Assembly (NCBI RefSeq): GCF_902833085.1
Contig: NZ_CADFEB010000003.1
Location: 1 to 64,000, forward strand
Source: Burkholderia ubonensis
Lineage (GTDB): Bacteria; Pseudomonadota; Gammaproteobacteria; Burkholderiales; Burkholderiaceae
Length of the DNA: 64,000 nucleotides
Direction of reading: 5' to 3'
The notes beneath the pieces are model-generated. The model worked only from the letters and a program-made list of their open reading frames with translations, did no database searches and was not told the origin of the DNA. Below are positions 23,601 through 29,893 of the stretch, one piece after another. Position numbers and translations under genes: made by a program. Numbering within the stretch: position 1 is the first letter of the stretch; every line of letters begins with the position of its first letter.

Positions 23601-26324
23601 ATCGGCAGCCTCGCGTACGCGCTCGTGCTGCGCACGCGACTCGGCGAGGCCGAGACGTTCGCCGACGCCGTCTCGCTCGTGCGGCGCACCGTGCATGGCG
23701 CGTTCGATCATCTCGGCGTCCCGTATCCGCGGCTCGTCGAGGCGCTGAAACCGGCGCGGCACGGCGGCGCGAATCCGCTCTACCAGATCATGTTCAACGT
23801 GATCCCGATGCCGGCGCTGCCCGACGGCGTCGAGCCCGTCGAAGTCGATTCCGGCTGGCTCGACTACGATCTGTTCGTGCGGCTGCGCGCATCGGATCGC
23901 GCGATCGAGGGCGTGCTGCAATTCAGCGCCGACCTCTTCGATCGAACGACCGCCGAAGCCATCGCCACGTATTACGTCGAACTGCTGCGCACGCTGCTCG
24001 CGCATCCGTCGCTGCCGCTCGCCGGTCTCGCGTCGCCCGCCGAGCTCGCACTCGAACGGACGATTGCCGACGCGGTGCCGCCGCTGCGCATCGAAATCGC
24101 CTCGACGTTCACCGACCGACCGCTCGCCGGCACGCTGCGTTACTGGGGCACGGCGACCGGCCAGCCGATCGAGCCGAACTTCGCGCCGTACGGCCAGCTG
24201 TTCCAGACGCTCTACGACCCGTCGACGCCGTTCCACGCGAATCGTCACGGCATGAACGTCGTGCTCGTTCGACCGCGCGACTGGCTGCGCTACGACGAGG
24301 CGGACGATGCCGAAGCCGCCGGCGACGCCGGCGCGGCAGCCGGACGAATCGCGCGCCACGTCGACGAACTCGCCGACGCGCTGGGCGACGCGGCGCCGTC
24401 GCTCGCGGTGCCGGTCCTCGTGCTGGTGCTGCCGGACGATGCTGCGTCGCTCGCTGCGCGCGATGAACGCACCGACGAGCACGACGGCGCCCCTGCGATG
24501 GACTCGTCGCTCGCCCCCTACCTCACGCTCGCTGCCGCACTCGCGGACCGGCCGTCGATCACGGTTGCGCACTGGCGCGACGTCGCCGCGATCTATCCGG
24601 TCGCCGACGTGTTCGATCCGCACGCGGACGCCGCGGGCCACGTGCCGTTCACGAGCGAGTACTACGCGGCGCTCGCGAGCTACATCGCGCGCGTCGCGTT
24701 CCAGCACGCGTCGGTGCCGCTCGACGACGCATGGAACCGGCTCGCCGCGCACATCCGCGACGATGCCGAGCACCTGTTCGCCGCGCCGGCCGACGACGCG
24801 CACGCGCGCCGTGCACCGTACGCGCCGCCGACGAACGACGTGGAAGCGTCACTCGTGCCGATCTTCGCGGCCGCGCTGAAGCTCGACGCGCTCGGCATCG
24901 ACGACAACTTCTTCGACTGCGGCGGCCACTCGATTCTCGCGATCGGCGTCGTCTACCAGATCAACGAGGCATTCGGCACGTCGCTGTCGGTCGCGGACAT
25001 CTTCATGGCGCCGACCGTGCGCCGCCTTGCCGAGCGGATGCGCGACGCGCCGGACGGCCCGGAGTACGTCGACCTCGTGAGCGCGGCGGTGCTGCCCGAC
25101 GACGTCTCGCCGCTGCCCGCACCGGCCGCCGACACGCCGCGCGCGCTGCTGCTGACAGGCGCGACGGGCTTCGTCGGCCGCCATCTGCTGCGCGAGCTGA
25201 TCGACCGCACCGACGCGACGATCTACTGCCTCGTGCGCGCGACGGACGCTGCGCAGGGCCTCGCACGAATCCGCGCGACGCTCGAACGATGGTCGCTGTG
25301 GCGCGACGGCGACGACGCGCGCGTGATCGCGGTGCCGGGCGATCTCGGCCGACCGCGCATCGGCCTGTCGGAACCCGATCGCGCGCGGCTCGTCGCCGAG
25401 GTCGACGCGATCTATCACAACGGCACCAGCATGAACCATCTCGAATCGTTCGAGATGGCGCGCGCGGCAAACGTCGACGGCGTGATCGAGCTGCTGCGGA
25501 TCGCAACGCAAGGCCGGCCGAAGACGTTCAACTACGTGTCGACGCTCGCGGTGTTCAGCATGCGCGAGCGCACCGGCACGCACGTGTTCGCCGAATCCGC
25601 GCCGATCGACGCCGAACGGCATCCGTCCGACCAGGGCTACACGACCAGCAAATGGGTCGGCGAGCAGCTGACGCACCTCGCGGCCGCGCGCGGCGTGCCC
25701 TGCAACGTGTTCCGCCTCGGCCTCGTGACGGGCGACGTGCGGCACGGCCATTACGACGAGCAGCAGGCGTACTACCGGCTGCTCAAGAGCTGCGTGCTGA
25801 TGGGCGCCGCGTTCGACGATTTCCGCTACGACCTCGTGATCACGCCGGTCGACTACGTCGCGCGCGCGCTCGCGCATCTCGGCGCGAAGCATCCGCGCGG
25901 CGGCGGCGTATTCCATCTGTCGACGATGCAGGTCACGCCGATGCGCACGGTGTTCGAGATGATGAACGTGCACCTGCCGACGCCGATGCGCATGCTCACG
26001 CACCGCGCGTGGATCGACGAGCTGCGCGTGCGCTACCGGCGCGGCGACGTGCAATCGATCGTGCCCGTCGTGCAATGGATGATGAACATGAGCGACGCGG
26101 AGCTCGTGAAGCTCGCGCGCGAGCGCGAGGAAACGACGTTCATCTACGACTGCACGGCGACGCATCGCGAGCTCGCGGAAGCCGGCATCGTCGTGCCCGT
26201 GTTCGACGACGCACTGCTGCAGCGATACCTGCGCGGCATGTTCGACGACGACGCGGACCTGCGCGCGCCCGCCGCCCGGCCGGACGACGGCGAGCGCGCT
26301 TCTCCCCTTCACTCCCACACGTGA
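14616..26324 (+). CDS. burF: BurF AT-less PKS-NRPS with terminal reductase
   Basis: 3902 aa. Domains in order: N-terminal acyl carrier (Ser46); KS1 (Cys289, HGTGT, NIGH); dehydratase-like region from about 725 (DHRLAGEPVLA, in which the usual Pro of HxxxGxxxxP is Ala; LLDGAFQ later); ketoreductase (IGGAGGIG near 1198); methyltransferase (EIGAGTGGT near 1638); carrier (Ser1892); KS2 from 1981 (Cys2134); carrier (Ser2626); condensation domain from about 2714 (HHIVGD, His2848); an FkbH-N-like region near 3160; carrier (Ser3439, GGHSIL); thioester reductase (TGATGFVG near 3515, Tyr3675/Lys3679). No AT is present, so malonate must be loaded in trans, presumably by BurL. The N-terminal carrier directly before KS1 is a natural target for the fatty acyl-AMP ligase BurM. 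In the homologous system BurF builds the lipid half, joins it to the BurA product and releases it reductively. Confidence 0.92.
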   Translation: MTPSLPSRDLAAAVEAAVLSLAGDVAGRTFDASAAERPLHTQGFDSVQLVELSGCLNDYYGLDLDPTVFFKVHAPRSIAAHLLARHAAEVARKHGFAIEGESDANAAAGASAAAPGSRAESDDTHDDAEGDVAIVGMAGIFPQSADLDEFWRHLAAGDDLIAETPPSRWDWRAADGEPASRWGGFIPRIEYFDAAFFGISPREAEQMDPQQRLLMQTAWAALEDAAVRPSDLMGSDAAVFVGVSTSDYMALLPGADGHLAVGNAHAMLPNRLSHLLGTHGPSEAVDTACSSSLVALHRAVRALRRSESGVAIVGGVNVMLTTRLHRALAAAGMLSPDGRCKTFDASANGYVRGEGVAALVLMPLDRARAGGHPVRAVIKGSAVNHGGRAAFLTAPDVNAQAALIAAAYRDAGVDPATVSYVEAHGTGTSLGDPIEVQALRQGFDAYARECADAHAPARCGLGSVKTNIGHLEAAAGLAGVVKVVLAMNRRMLPPSLHCRALNPYLKLDDSRYHVVTEPTPWPDAATPTPLRAGVSSFGFGGSNAHIVLQSVDAQPVAPASPSDAAGSLAWFIPLSARTDTALRARAAQLASWLDIEPADDAWLPALAKTLSVGREPMACRFGITCASLDDLRAQLAIALDGPADALVRDDARLRPPASAHAAWVAGGSEPLPAAWDDATPRIRLPVYPFEGERHWPTDEAAPTRFALAPDGDGAYRLSIAPDAPLVADHRLAGEPVLAAAAQIVIAWRAFEAGAFDADTNVALHDIEWLAPIAIGAPTDLRVTLARDEGINDDARFAIAVSPAIDTPLGHGRATRIASAPAGASALDLEAIRARCTQPIPAAACYDAFAAIGIDYGPTFRPLRTIAVGRDEALAEFDATALAGTSGDARIVALLDGAFQAIAGLQLADAGRIDGARLPAALARIELTGPVADSSYAWIREVPNETGRRTFDLDLVTASGESCASLRGFALASARSRTSRETPCIATPGDHLLAPQWLPSTTNTTSTGTPSRRTGTLAIFGGTPAQHAALAATHPTPPRVIDDLAELDAHIDHLVWLPPTPAEADANAPLARCAGLDGLRLVKRLLALGVGDRAFELTVLTVRTWTMPGDAPAFPAHADLAGLCGSLANEYPHWRVRLIDLSGADALPADWHTQDAEGGHPLLLRRHGQWFARRLVPLAALPSPAEPPYRPGGVYVAIGGAGGIGRVWTEHAIRACGAQVVWIGRRPLDARIDAHCDALAALGPRPSYLSADASDAGSLRAARDAVLARFGRIDGVVHTAIVLQDGGLAQLDDAQFSAALNAQVATTANLARVFGDDTLDFILFFSSLQSAFVAAGQSNYAAGCTFRDAFADWLRTQVRCAVKVVNWGYWGQTGVVASDAYRRRMAALGIGSIEPAAAMAVVDALLGASVDQVGYLKTLARAAVPTLAPAFAARIAPHTEALADTPLPRVDATGDSPQWQHALTLLDRAIARRLFAELGALHVFGDGDRSGDTAFDLDTALRAGRIAPAYRRWLAHALTLIAQHGHIAWDGRTGRITDAPPSPDIARTDWTNARAELERTALLDAHLALVDATLDALPAILQGSVPATSVLFPDGDLSRVEAVYQRNEQADRCNRALAAAVLHLVGRPPAAQPAALAEIGAGTGGTTVPLLAALDASGARLGRYDFTDISKAFLLNAEQTFGRGRDVLRYRLFDVERPVAGQALDAGGYDIVIATNVLHATQDIGVTLRNAKALLRAGGRLIVNELLDTHGFAHATFGLLPGWWRHRDSARRLPGSPLLSRDGWTHALREAGFAVLDGDAADAAPAGQGVIVAISDGVIVQPVTDDARDDADSHANAAPPATPVTRAPAAAPTGANLRERCVQWLTQLVARTLKMPAGKLAPDQPLGHYGVDSILVIGLTKTLRESLGVALSNATLFEHATLNALADFFVAEHRAACERVLGGDAAAAANASPAERAVVQPDATPPHARPATPSSADDTAIAVIGMSGRYAQADNLREFWANLRAGRHCITEVPAERWDWRTHFDAEKGTPGRTYSRWGGFLKQIDRFDAAFFRIAPSDAAQIDPQGRLFLEESWAAIEDAGYTPATLSASRQVGVFVGAMNGDYPTGAQFWSIANRVSHALDLHGPSLAVDTACSSSLTAIHLALDSLRGGSCDCALVGGVNLIQHPRHLVGLSSLTMLSAGDACRAFGAGADGFVDGEGVGVLVLKPLSRALADGDAIHGIIRGSMINAGGKTHGLTVPNPRAQQAVVGAALVRSGVPARAVGYVEAHGTGTALGDPIELTGLTRAFADATADRGFCALGSVKSNIGHCESAAGIAGVTKVLLQMKHRELVPTLHADEPNPDLDFAQSPFVLQRTLAPWPKPDLDGWPRIAGVSSFGAGGANAHVVLEEFVDTRVATGDDHAGPAIVVLSAATDDALRRRAQQLHAVLADGEVDAEHLHDLAYTLQVGRDAMASRFGCVVGSLVELQAALAAFVEGDASRGWHAHRLAGDRHGLAELDADPELRASLVDQCIATGKLDKLVALWCQGLGVDWSALHRGRARRRVHLPAYPFDGPRYWLRDDATLAVEPVRESTTDSALASHGASAAVPDTSTTDVATLVRRTVAQLLGYADVDMSESFLSLGGDSIRAARVHRLLQQSLDVKIPLSLMLEAQTLAECAQAIDALLTEKGRSTATGISSNSAPSSGMPSAGASTRASAPQPRPAPAPHDARPRVHTLSSNQQQFFFLDRLNPANPAFNLPGALRVRGEWHGDALEAAYQALVDSHDVLRTRFVVRGGEPCAEVAPHRAATIRRHDLSALLPKHQAARIAECLTESSREGFALDQCEPSRLTVLELRDDDHVILLNLHHIVGDAVSVVVLLDALARAALTGQACATNAAQPQYAEWAAREREALPATVERELPYWLERLRDVPPPLPLPCDRARPSVPSYRGQSVPLAFPPELTARLDAYCKANRLSRFVVMLAAFKVALRVLSGRDDVVVGSPYANRADDDTADMIGSLAYALVLRTRLGEAETFADAVSLVRRTVHGAFDHLGVPYPRLVEALKPARHGGANPLYQIMFNVIPMPALPDGVEPVEVDSGWLDYDLFVRLRASDRAIEGVLQFSADLFDRTTAEAIATYYVELLRTLLAHPSLPLAGLASPAELALERTIADAVPPLRIEIASTFTDRPLAGTLRYWGTATGQPIEPNFAPYGQLFQTLYDPSTPFHANRHGMNVVLVRPRDWLRYDEADDAEAAGDAGAAAGRIARHVDELADALGDAAPSLAVPVLVLVLPDDAASLAARDERTDEHDGAPAMDSSLAPYLTLAAALADRPSITVAHWRDVAAIYPVADVFDPHADAAGHVPFTSEYYAALASYIARVAFQHASVPLDDAWNRLAAHIRDDAEHLFAAPADDAHARRAPYAPPTNDVEASLVPIFAAALKLDALGIDDNFFDCGGHSILAIGVVYQINEAFGTSLSVADIFMAPTVRRLAERMRDAPDGPEYVDLVSAAVLPDDVSPLPAPAADTPRALLLTGATGFVGRHLLRELIDRTDATIYCLVRATDAAQGLARIRATLERWSLWRDGDDARVIAVPGDLGRPRIGLSEPDRARLVAEVDAIYHNGTSMNHLESFEMARAANVDGVIELLRIATQGRPKTFNYVSTLAVFSMRERTGTHVFAESAPIDAERHPSDQGYTTSKWVGEQLTHLAAARGVPCNVFRLGLVTGDVRHGHYDEQQAYYRLLKSCVLMGAAFDDFRYDLVITPVDYVARALAHLGAKHPRGGGVFHLSTMQVTPMRTVFEMMNVHLPTPMRMLTHRAWIDELRVRYRRGDVQSIVPVVQWMMNMSDAELVKLAREREETTFIYDCTATHRELAEAGIVVPVFDDALLQRYLRGMFDDDADLRAPAARPDDGERASPLHSHT

Positions 26325-26329
26325 CATCC

Positions 26330-27391
26330 ATGAACGATCTCATCTATCAAGACGAACATGCCTCGCTGCAGCCGCTCGAAGGTCTCACCGTGAGCGTGAT
26401 CGGCTACGGCATCCAGGGCCGCGCGTTCGCCGCGAATCTGCGCGACAGCGGCATATCGGTGCGCGTCGGCAACATCGACGACCGTTACTTCGAACTCGCA
26501 CGTGCCGAAGGCCATCGCGTGACGGGCATCGCCGAAGCGGTCGCTCACGCGGACATCGTGCTGCTGCTGATCCCGGACGAAGCGCACGGCGCGGTGTTCG
26601 ACGCCGACATCGCGCCGAACCTGCGCGAAGGCGCGCTGCTGTGCGTCGCGCACGGGCACTCGCTCGTGCAGGGCGAAGTGCGCCCGCTCGCCGGACGCGA
26701 CCTCGCGATGCTCGCGCCGCGCATGTACGGCGACCCGATCCGCCGCTACTACCTCGCCGGGCAGGGCGCGCCCGCGTACTTCGACATCGTCGCGGACCAC
26801 ACCGGCCGCGCGCGCGACAAGGTGCTCGCGATCGCGCGCGCGGTCGGCTTCACGCGCGCGGGCGTGATGGCGCTGAGCTACCGGCAGGAGACGTTCCTCG
26901 ACCTGTTCCAGGAGCAGTTCCTCGCGCCCGCGCTCGTCGATCTCGTCGAGACGGGCTTCCAGGTGCTCGTCGAGCGCGGCTTCAACCCGAAGGCCGCGCT
27001 GCTCGAAGTCTACGGCTCGGGCGAAATGGGCAAGATGATGCTCGACGGCGCGGACATCGGGCTCGACGAAGTCGTCGCGCTGCAAGGCTCGCCGACCTGC
27101 CAGGTCGGCTATCACCGCTGGCGCGGCCGCACGCTGCCCGCCGCCGTGCGCGAGCTGGCCGCGCGCGTGCTCGACCAGATCGACAGCGGCGACTTCTCCG
27201 CGTATCTGAAAGAGCATGCGGCGAACGACTACGCGTCGCTCGACGAAGCGCGCCGCGCGGTGCTGACGCGGCCGCTCAACGTCGCGCACGCGGAAGTCCG
27301 CGCGGCGTTCCGGTTCCCGACCGAGGCCGCGGGCGGGCTCTACCAGGCGTCGACCGAGGCCGCCGACGCCGAACCGGAGGCCGCGCGATGA
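26330..27391 (+). CDS. burG: BurG ketol-acid-reductoisomerase-like cyclopropanol synthase
   Basis: 353 aa. The N-terminal Rossmann domain carries GYGIQG (residues 25-30, GYGSQG in IlvC). The metal-binding KARI core keeps DLFQEQ (Asp191, Glu195) and a later Glu in LLEVYGSGEMG, but differs from IlvC around the substrate (ECLHELK is replaced). There are no other branched-chain amino-acid genes nearby, so this is not a housekeeping ilvC. In B. thailandensis BurG has been shown to be a repurposed KARI that turns gonydiol into the cyclopropanol acid trigonic acid. The start lies 5 bases after burF and the stop overlaps burH by 4 bases (ATGA). Confidence 0.92.
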   Translation: MNDLIYQDEHASLQPLEGLTVSVIGYGIQGRAFAANLRDSGISVRVGNIDDRYFELARAEGHRVTGIAEAVAHADIVLLLIPDEAHGAVFDADIAPNLREGALLCVAHGHSLVQGEVRPLAGRDLAMLAPRMYGDPIRRYYLAGQGAPAYFDIVADHTGRARDKVLAIARAVGFTRAGVMALSYRQETFLDLFQEQFLAPALVDLVETGFQVLVERGFNPKAALLEVYGSGEMGKMMLDGADIGLDEVVALQGSPTCQVGYHRWRGRTLPAAVRELAARVLDQIDSGDFSAYLKEHAANDYASLDEARRAVLTRPLNVAHAEVRAAFRFPTEAAGGLYQASTEAADAEPEAAR

Positions 27392-28611
27392 GCGCCCGCC
27401 TCTATGTCGGCGCGACGTTCACCGCGTCGCCGCTCGATCCGCTGCTGCGCGCGCAAGGCTTCGACGAGGTCGCGTTCACGCGTTACAACCAGCTGCTGCA
27501 AGCGCTGCTCGCGCCCGATCCGCAGCACGCGGACGACGCGACACTGCTGCTCGTGCGGCTCGCCGACTTCGTGCGGCACGAAGCGAACGACCGCGCGCAA
27601 GCGCCGGACGCGCTCGCCGCGCTGCTCGCGCAACGCGCGGATGCGTGGCTCACTGCGCTCGCATCGTTCGCCGCCGGCCGGGCGACGCCACCTCGCCTCG
27701 TCGTGCTGCCGTCGCCCACGCTCGACGCGCGCGGCGCGGCGCTCGCCGACGCGTGCCGCCGGCTCGAACGCGCGCTGCGCGACCTGCCCGGCTTGCGCGT
27801 GCTCGATTGGGCCGACTTCGTCGCGTCGAGCGCGATCGCGCAGCCGTTCGATCCGGTCGCGGACAAGCTCGGCCACGTGCCGCTGACGATCGACGGCTTC
27901 GCGGCGTTCGCGCGATGGCTCGCCGAGCGCTTGCGCAGCGAAGCCGGCGCCGTCGGCACGTCGACCGGCGCCCCAGCGCCCGCGACGCCCACGCCGTCGC
28001 TCGCCCGCTTCTTCGAGCGCCTGCAACTGCGCATCGCGAGCGTCCCGCTCGACGACGAGGCAGCGCTCGCAAAAAGCGCGCGCCTGAGCCATACGGCCGC
28101 GACGTTCCACCTGAGCGGCCACGCGTATCTCGAAGCCGACCTGCTCGATGCGACTTCGCGCGACGCGTGCGGACTCGCGCTGACCGTCGCCGACCGCTTC
28201 GGCCAATACGGCTGCAGCGGCTTTGCGCTCGTGCGCACCGACGCCGGCCTGCCCGTGCTCGCCGAATTCGTGCTGAGCTGCACGGTGCTCGGCAAGCAGG
28301 TCGAGCACGCCGTGCTGCTCGCGCTCGCGCACGCGGCGCAGCGCGCCGCGTTGCCTGCCGTCGCGCTCGACACGATCCGCACGGACGGCAACCAGCCGGC
28401 CGTCGACTTCATCGACGCGCTCGCCGCGCAAGCGGGCATCACGATCGATCGAAGCGGCCCGCGTGCGCGGCTGCGCATCGCACCGGCCGCGCTCGCCGAT
28501 GCGGTGATCGCGTGCGCCAAGGCGCCGCAAGCGCTCGCGGCGACCGCGCAGGCACTCGATCTGGCGCCGCTCTTCTCCCGCTCAACCGCTTCCCTGGCCG
28601 CCCATCGATGA
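27388..28611 (+). CDS. burH: BurH FkbH-like protein lacking the phosphatase core
   Basis: 407 aa. The N-terminal part (about 1-190) resembles the SGNH-like front of FkbH-family proteins. The C-terminal part, with LADRFGQYGCSG-like sequence and LSCTVLGKQVEH, resembles the FkbH GNAT-like tail. The HAD phosphatase section (DxDxT) that normally sits between them in FkbH is not visible, and an Ala/Pro/Thr-rich linker at about 190-205 takes its place. FkbH proteins make glyceryl-carrier units, so a truncated version would need another role, perhaps acyl transfer or docking. It overlaps burG and burI by 4 bases each. Function is unknown to me. Confidence 0.72.
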   Translation: MSARLYVGATFTASPLDPLLRAQGFDEVAFTRYNQLLQALLAPDPQHADDATLLLVRLADFVRHEANDRAQAPDALAALLAQRADAWLTALASFAAGRATPPRLVVLPSPTLDARGAALADACRRLERALRDLPGLRVLDWADFVASSAIAQPFDPVADKLGHVPLTIDGFAAFARWLAERLRSEAGAVGTSTGAPAPATPTPSLARFFERLQLRIASVPLDDEAALAKSARLSHTAATFHLSGHAYLEADLLDATSRDACGLALTVADRFGQYGCSGFALVRTDAGLPVLAEFVLSCTVLGKQVEHAVLLALAHAAQRAALPAVALDTIRTDGNQPAVDFIDALAAQAGITIDRSGPRARLRIAPAALADAVIACAKAPQALAATAQALDLAPLFSRSTASLAAHR

Positions 28612-29864
28612 ACGCGAACCTCGACGCCTTCACACCCGCCGACACTGCGCCGACCGCCGACTGGTGGGCGCGCGACCGGCTGCACTATCGCGACGGCGTG
28701 CTGCATTTCTGCGGCCGCAACGTCGCCGAGCTCGCGGCCGCGTTCGCCGAACCGGTGTTCCTGTACGACCCGCAGCGCGCGGTCGACAACGTCGCGCGCC
28801 TGCAACACGCGCTCGGCGGCCTGCAACGCGGCGACTTCCGCATCCATTACGCGATGAAGGCGAACCGTTTCCGCCCGCTGCTGTCGGAGCTGCGGCGCTC
28901 GCCGGTCTTCGGCATCGACGTATGTTCGCCCGAGGAGCTGCGCGAGGCGCTCGCGTGCGGCTTTGCACCGGCGCGCATCTCGTACACCGCGCACGGGATG
29001 ATGCCGGACGAGGCCGAGCTCCTCGCCGCGCTGCCGGACGTGCACGTGAACTGCGACACGCTGAGCGCGATCGCGCTGCTCGGCAGCCGCTCGCCCGGAC
29101 GCGAGATCGGCATTCGCGTGAACCCCGGCGTCGGCATCGGCTACGGCGACAGCGAGCGCCTGAGCTATGCGGGCCCGACCGTCACGAAGTTCGGCATCTA
29201 CGCGGAGCAGTTCGGCGCGGCGCTCGAACTCGCCGCGCGGCACGGCCTGAACGTGACGTGGCTGCATTGCCACGCGGGCTGCGGCTATCTCGATCCGCAG
29301 CTCGCATCGTTCGAGCGCGTGCTCGATGCGCTCGACGCGTTCGTCGCGCGCGTGCCGGGGCTGCGCGGCATCAATCTCGGCGGCGGGCTCGGCCTGCCGC
29401 ATCGCGCGACCGACCGGCCGCTCGACCTCGAACGCTGGCGCGCAGCCGTGCACGCGCGCTTCGGCACGCGGCCGCTCGCGCTCGCGATCGAGCCCGGCGA
29501 CTTCATCGCGAAGGACGGCGGCATGCTCGTGCTGCGCGTCGCCTACGTCGAGCTCAAGCGCGACCGCCGCTTCGTCGGGCTGAACGGCGGCTTCAATCTC
29601 GCGATCGAGCCCGCGTTCTACGACCTGCCGTGCGAACCCGTCCCGTGCGTGCGGCGGCCGGGCGCCGCGCAATCGGTGTGTCTCGCCGGCAACATCAACG
29701 AAGCGCTCGATCTGTGGAGCAACGACGTGAGCCTGCCGCCCGTCGAGCCGGGCGACTTCGTCGCGTTGCTGAACGCGGGCGGCTATGCGTCGTCGATGAG
29801 CTCGAACCATTGCCTGCGCGGACAGTTTCGCGAGCTCGCGCTGTTCGACGCCGCACCGCACTAA
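28608..29864 (+). CDS. burI: BurI fold-III PLP decarboxylase
   Basis: 418 aa, member of the alanine-racemase-fold decarboxylases (ornithine/diaminopimelate/carboxynorspermidine decarboxylase group). The PLP lysine is Lys84 in YAMKANR. HCHAGCGY and INLGGGLGLP form the phosphate-binding region, and VCLAGNINEALD near the C-terminus corresponds to the active-site cysteine region. In the homologous pathway BurI decarboxylates S-methylmethionine to 3-dimethylsulfoniopropylamine, which BurD then deaminates. The start overlaps the burH stop (ATGA). Confidence 0.88.
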   Translation: MNANLDAFTPADTAPTADWWARDRLHYRDGVLHFCGRNVAELAAAFAEPVFLYDPQRAVDNVARLQHALGGLQRGDFRIHYAMKANRFRPLLSELRRSPVFGIDVCSPEELREALACGFAPARISYTAHGMMPDEAELLAALPDVHVNCDTLSAIALLGSRSPGREIGIRVNPGVGIGYGDSERLSYAGPTVTKFGIYAEQFGAALELAARHGLNVTWLHCHAGCGYLDPQLASFERVLDALDAFVARVPGLRGINLGGGLGLPHRATDRPLDLERWRAAVHARFGTRPLALAIEPGDFIAKDGGMLVLRVAYVELKRDRRFVGLNGGFNLAIEPAFYDLPCEPVPCVRRPGAAQSVCLAGNINEALDLWSNDVSLPPVEPGDFVALLNAGGYASSMSSNHCLRGQFRELALFDAAPH

Positions 29865-29893
29865 TTCTCATCCCAACGACAAGGAACCCCAGC

